Position numbers and translations under genes: made by a program. Shown in pieces: positions 62,448 through 64,000 of a stretch of 64,000 nt of DNA. Within the stretch, counting starts at the first letter, position 1. The number at the start of each line of letters is the position of its first letter. Origin of the DNA: Sphaerospermopsis sp. SIO1G1 (GTDB lineage Bacteria > Cyanobacteriota > Cyanobacteriia > Cyanobacteriales > Nostocaceae); the NCBI GenBank assembly GCA_010672785.1, contig JAAHFX010000009.1, positions 276,516-340,515 of the forward strand, in the 5' to 3' direction. The notes beneath the pieces are model-generated. The model did no database searches, was not told the DNA's origin, and worked only from the letters and a program-made list of their open reading frames with translations.

Positions 62448-64000
62448 TTACAATTTTTCCACTGGTTCAGGAATCACTAAACTAGCTTGTTGTGTATTGG
62501 TTACTTTTGCTGATTGTAAGATAGGAGTATTAGCTACTGAATTGTTAGCTAAAGTAAATAAGGGGTTAGACAGAATACCCGCGATGGAAGTAGCAATCAA
62601 AGTTACTATCAAACCAACTTGTAAAGGTCTGAAACCTGGCAAATTCCAACTAATCTCAGGATAATTTTTCACTACATCAGACATTTCTTGAGGTTCTTTA
62701 ACCACCATCATCTTCACTACACGGATATAGTAGTAAATAGAAACAACGCTAGTTACCAAACCTAGCAAAACTAACCAGTAAAGACCAGCTTGCCAACCTG
62801 CCCAGAACAGATAAATCTTCCCAAAAAATCCAGCTAAAGGAGGTATACCACCTAAGGATAAGAGAGAAATACTTAAACCGAGAGTGAGTAGTGGATCTTT
62901 TTGGTATAATCCTGAATATTCAGTAATTTGGTCTGTACCTGTGCGTAGAGAAAAGAGAATTATGCAGGTAAAGCCGCACAGATTCATAAACAAGTAAACT
63001 AGCAAGTAAAAAATCATGCTAGAGTAACCTGCATCTGTGCCAGCAATTAAGCCAATCATCACAAAACCAGCTTGGGCAATAGATGAATAGGCCAACATCC
63101 GCTTCATACTGGTTTGGGCCAGAGCCACAACGTTACCCAAAATCATACTCAGGACGGCAAGAGCAGTAAACACAAATCTCCATTCGTCAGCAACAATGGG
63201 GAAAACCACTGTGAGTAAGCGGATAGCGAGGGCAAAACCAGCAGCTTTAGAACCAACAGACAAAAAGGCAATTACTGGGGTAGGAGCGCCTTCATAAACA
63301 TCTGGTGTCCATTGGTGGAAAGGCGCAGCAGAGATTTTAAAGCCAATGCCAGCAATAACAAATACCAGGGCAATAACTAGACCTAGAGATTGACCAACAT
63401 TAGCACTAGCAATACCTTGAGCGATCGCACTCAGTTCTGTTTGTCCACCAGATAAACCATAGAGCAGTGAAACACCATATAAAAATACGGCCGTACTAGA
63501 AGCACCAATCAACAGATATTTCAACGCTGCTTCATTAGAACGGGGATCACGCTTGGTATAACCAGTCAACAAATAAGAGGAAATACTCAAGGTTTCTAGG
63601 GAGATGAAAATCATCACCAACTCACTTGCACCGGAGACAAACATACCTCCCAAGGTAGCTGTGAGTAAAATGGCGATAAACTCTGCCAAAGCAGTACCAC
63701 TTTGTTCCACATAGCGGATAGACATCAAAATCGTCATCACCGCAGACAGAGCGATAATAGCGCGAAAGACAATACTGAGGTCATCAGCATTAAAACCACC
63801 AGTAAAGCCGATAGGATTGATAGAATCCCATTGAAAATAGAGGGCAGCAATCGCAGTTAATAAGCCAGCGATCGCAACATATCCAATCCAACGTGAAGAT
63901 GTCCGCCCCAAAATCAAATCAACAATCAAAACCCCCAAGAGAGTGATAATGATTATTCCCTCTGGCAAAATCGTTCCAGCATTTAACTGGGATGCAATAT
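62448..64000 (-). CDS. ndhB: NAD(P)H-quinone oxidoreductase subunit 2 (NdhB), 5' end beyond window
   Basis: A proton-pumping membrane subunit of the cyanobacterial NDH-1 complex, needed for respiration, cyclic flow around photosystem I and CO2 uptake. At least 516 codons are in the window. The frame stays open past 63968 to the edge (IASQLNAGTILPEGI), so the true start lies a few codons outside; the formal TTG at 63968 is not the start. About 14 hydrophobic helices are visible, with the proton-channel residues in a KISAAPFHQWTPDVYEGAPT block. It is convergent with the response regulator. Confidence 0.96.
   Translation of the reverse strand, partial: IASQLNAGTILPEGIIIITLLGVLIVDLILGRTSSRWIGYVAIAGLLTAIAALYFQWDSINPIGFTGGFNADDLSIVFRAIIALSAVMTILMSIRYVEQSGTALAEFIAILLTATLGGMFVSGASELVMIFISLETLSISSYLLTGYTKRDPRSNEAALKYLLIGASSTAVFLYGVSLLYGLSGGQTELSAIAQGIASANVGQSLGLVIALVFVIAGIGFKISAAPFHQWTPDVYEGAPTPVIAFLSVGSKAAGFALAIRLLTVVFPIVADEWRFVFTALAVLSMILGNVVALAQTSMKRMLAYSSIAQAGFVMIGLIAGTDAGYSSMIFYLLVYLFMNLCGFTCIILFSLRTGTDQITEYSGLYQKDPLLTLGLSISLLSLGGIPPLAGFFGKIYLFWAGWQAGLYWLVLLGLVTSVVSIYYYIRVVKMMVVKEPQEMSDVVKNYPEISWNLPGFRPLQVGLIVTLIATSIAGILSNPLFTLANNSVANTPILQSAKVTNTQQASLVIPEPVEKL

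Noticed and set aside
1..64000. Possible tRNA or other RNA genes
   Set aside because: I looked for T-loop GTTCRA signatures with acceptor pairing in the gaps and found none that fold. A dedicated tRNA and Rfam search would be decisive.

Overview
The window is an AT-rich stretch of a cyanobacterial chromosome, most likely from a filamentous heterocyst-forming species (Nostocales; Nostoc/Anabaena/Dolichospermum-like). This rests on photosynthesis genes (psaX, ycf3, a ycf37-like gene, ndhB, raf1), on many copies of the HIP1 octamer GCGATCGC, on long arrays of short tandem repeats between genes, and on the linked fbp, zwf and opcA genes. The species cannot be fixed from this sequence. I found no rRNA, tRNA, CRISPR array, prophage or intact transposase gene.

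Layout. 1-2.4 kb: phosphoketolase with a strong terminator. 2.5-10.5 kb: the main accessory locus. Two tandem DUF29-like genes are followed by a very large WD40-TPR-CHAT protease gene that is split by a single-base frameshift in an A10 run, and then by the 3' remnant of a third DUF29 copy. 10.6-13.3 kb: cysH, an M42 peptidase, and an intergenic region holding a textbook 150-bp MITE with target duplication. 13.3-17.3 kb: a large RTX-type nucleotidase, then toxin-antitoxin debris (truncated Rpn, hicB remnant) next to an intact ParDE-type pair. 17.4-20.7 kb: aspS and miaB. 21-29 kb: a polysaccharide-type island with five glycosyltransferases, a methyltransferase and a PEP-CTERM protein. 29-33 kb: a SAM-hydrolase-family (DUF62) gene, then gatC, ycf3, murE and a glutaredoxin-like gene, all on the minus strand. 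33.1-38.9 kb: a vapC remnant, a peroxiredoxin-like gene, then fbp, zwf and opcA, ending in two terminators. 39-43 kb: a Ycf37-like TPR protein, a solute-binding protein, rplT, rpmI and a secreted triple-repeat protein. 43.5-54.7 kb: a membrane protein, a UvrD-like helicase, a GT39-type mannosyltransferase-like protein, raf1, a response regulator, menG/ubiE, a DUF445 protein and an SGNH hydrolase. 54.7-64 kb: larE, a site-2 protease with CBS domains, a LivH-type permease, psaX, lipA, a response regulator and ndhB, which runs off the right edge.

How the genes work together. The oxidative pentose phosphate genes (fbp-zwf-opcA, without tal between fbp and zwf) and phosphoketolase represent central carbon metabolism. 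psaX, ycf3, the ycf37-like gene, menG (phylloquinone) and ndhB all bear on photosystem I and cyclic electron flow, though they are not one operon. The 21-29 kb transferases probably build one extracellular polysaccharide or glycan.

The most striking features outside ordinary genes are (a) the giant WD40-TPR-CHAT gene, built from three 8-repeat WD40 modules with a 171-bp internal duplication, an A10 frameshift, and a location inside a broken DUF29 copy; and (b) an unusually dense set of small inverted-repeat elements. At least five families recur within 64 kb, several with exact length conservation or target-site duplications. One copy supplies the last codons of a glycosyltransferase.
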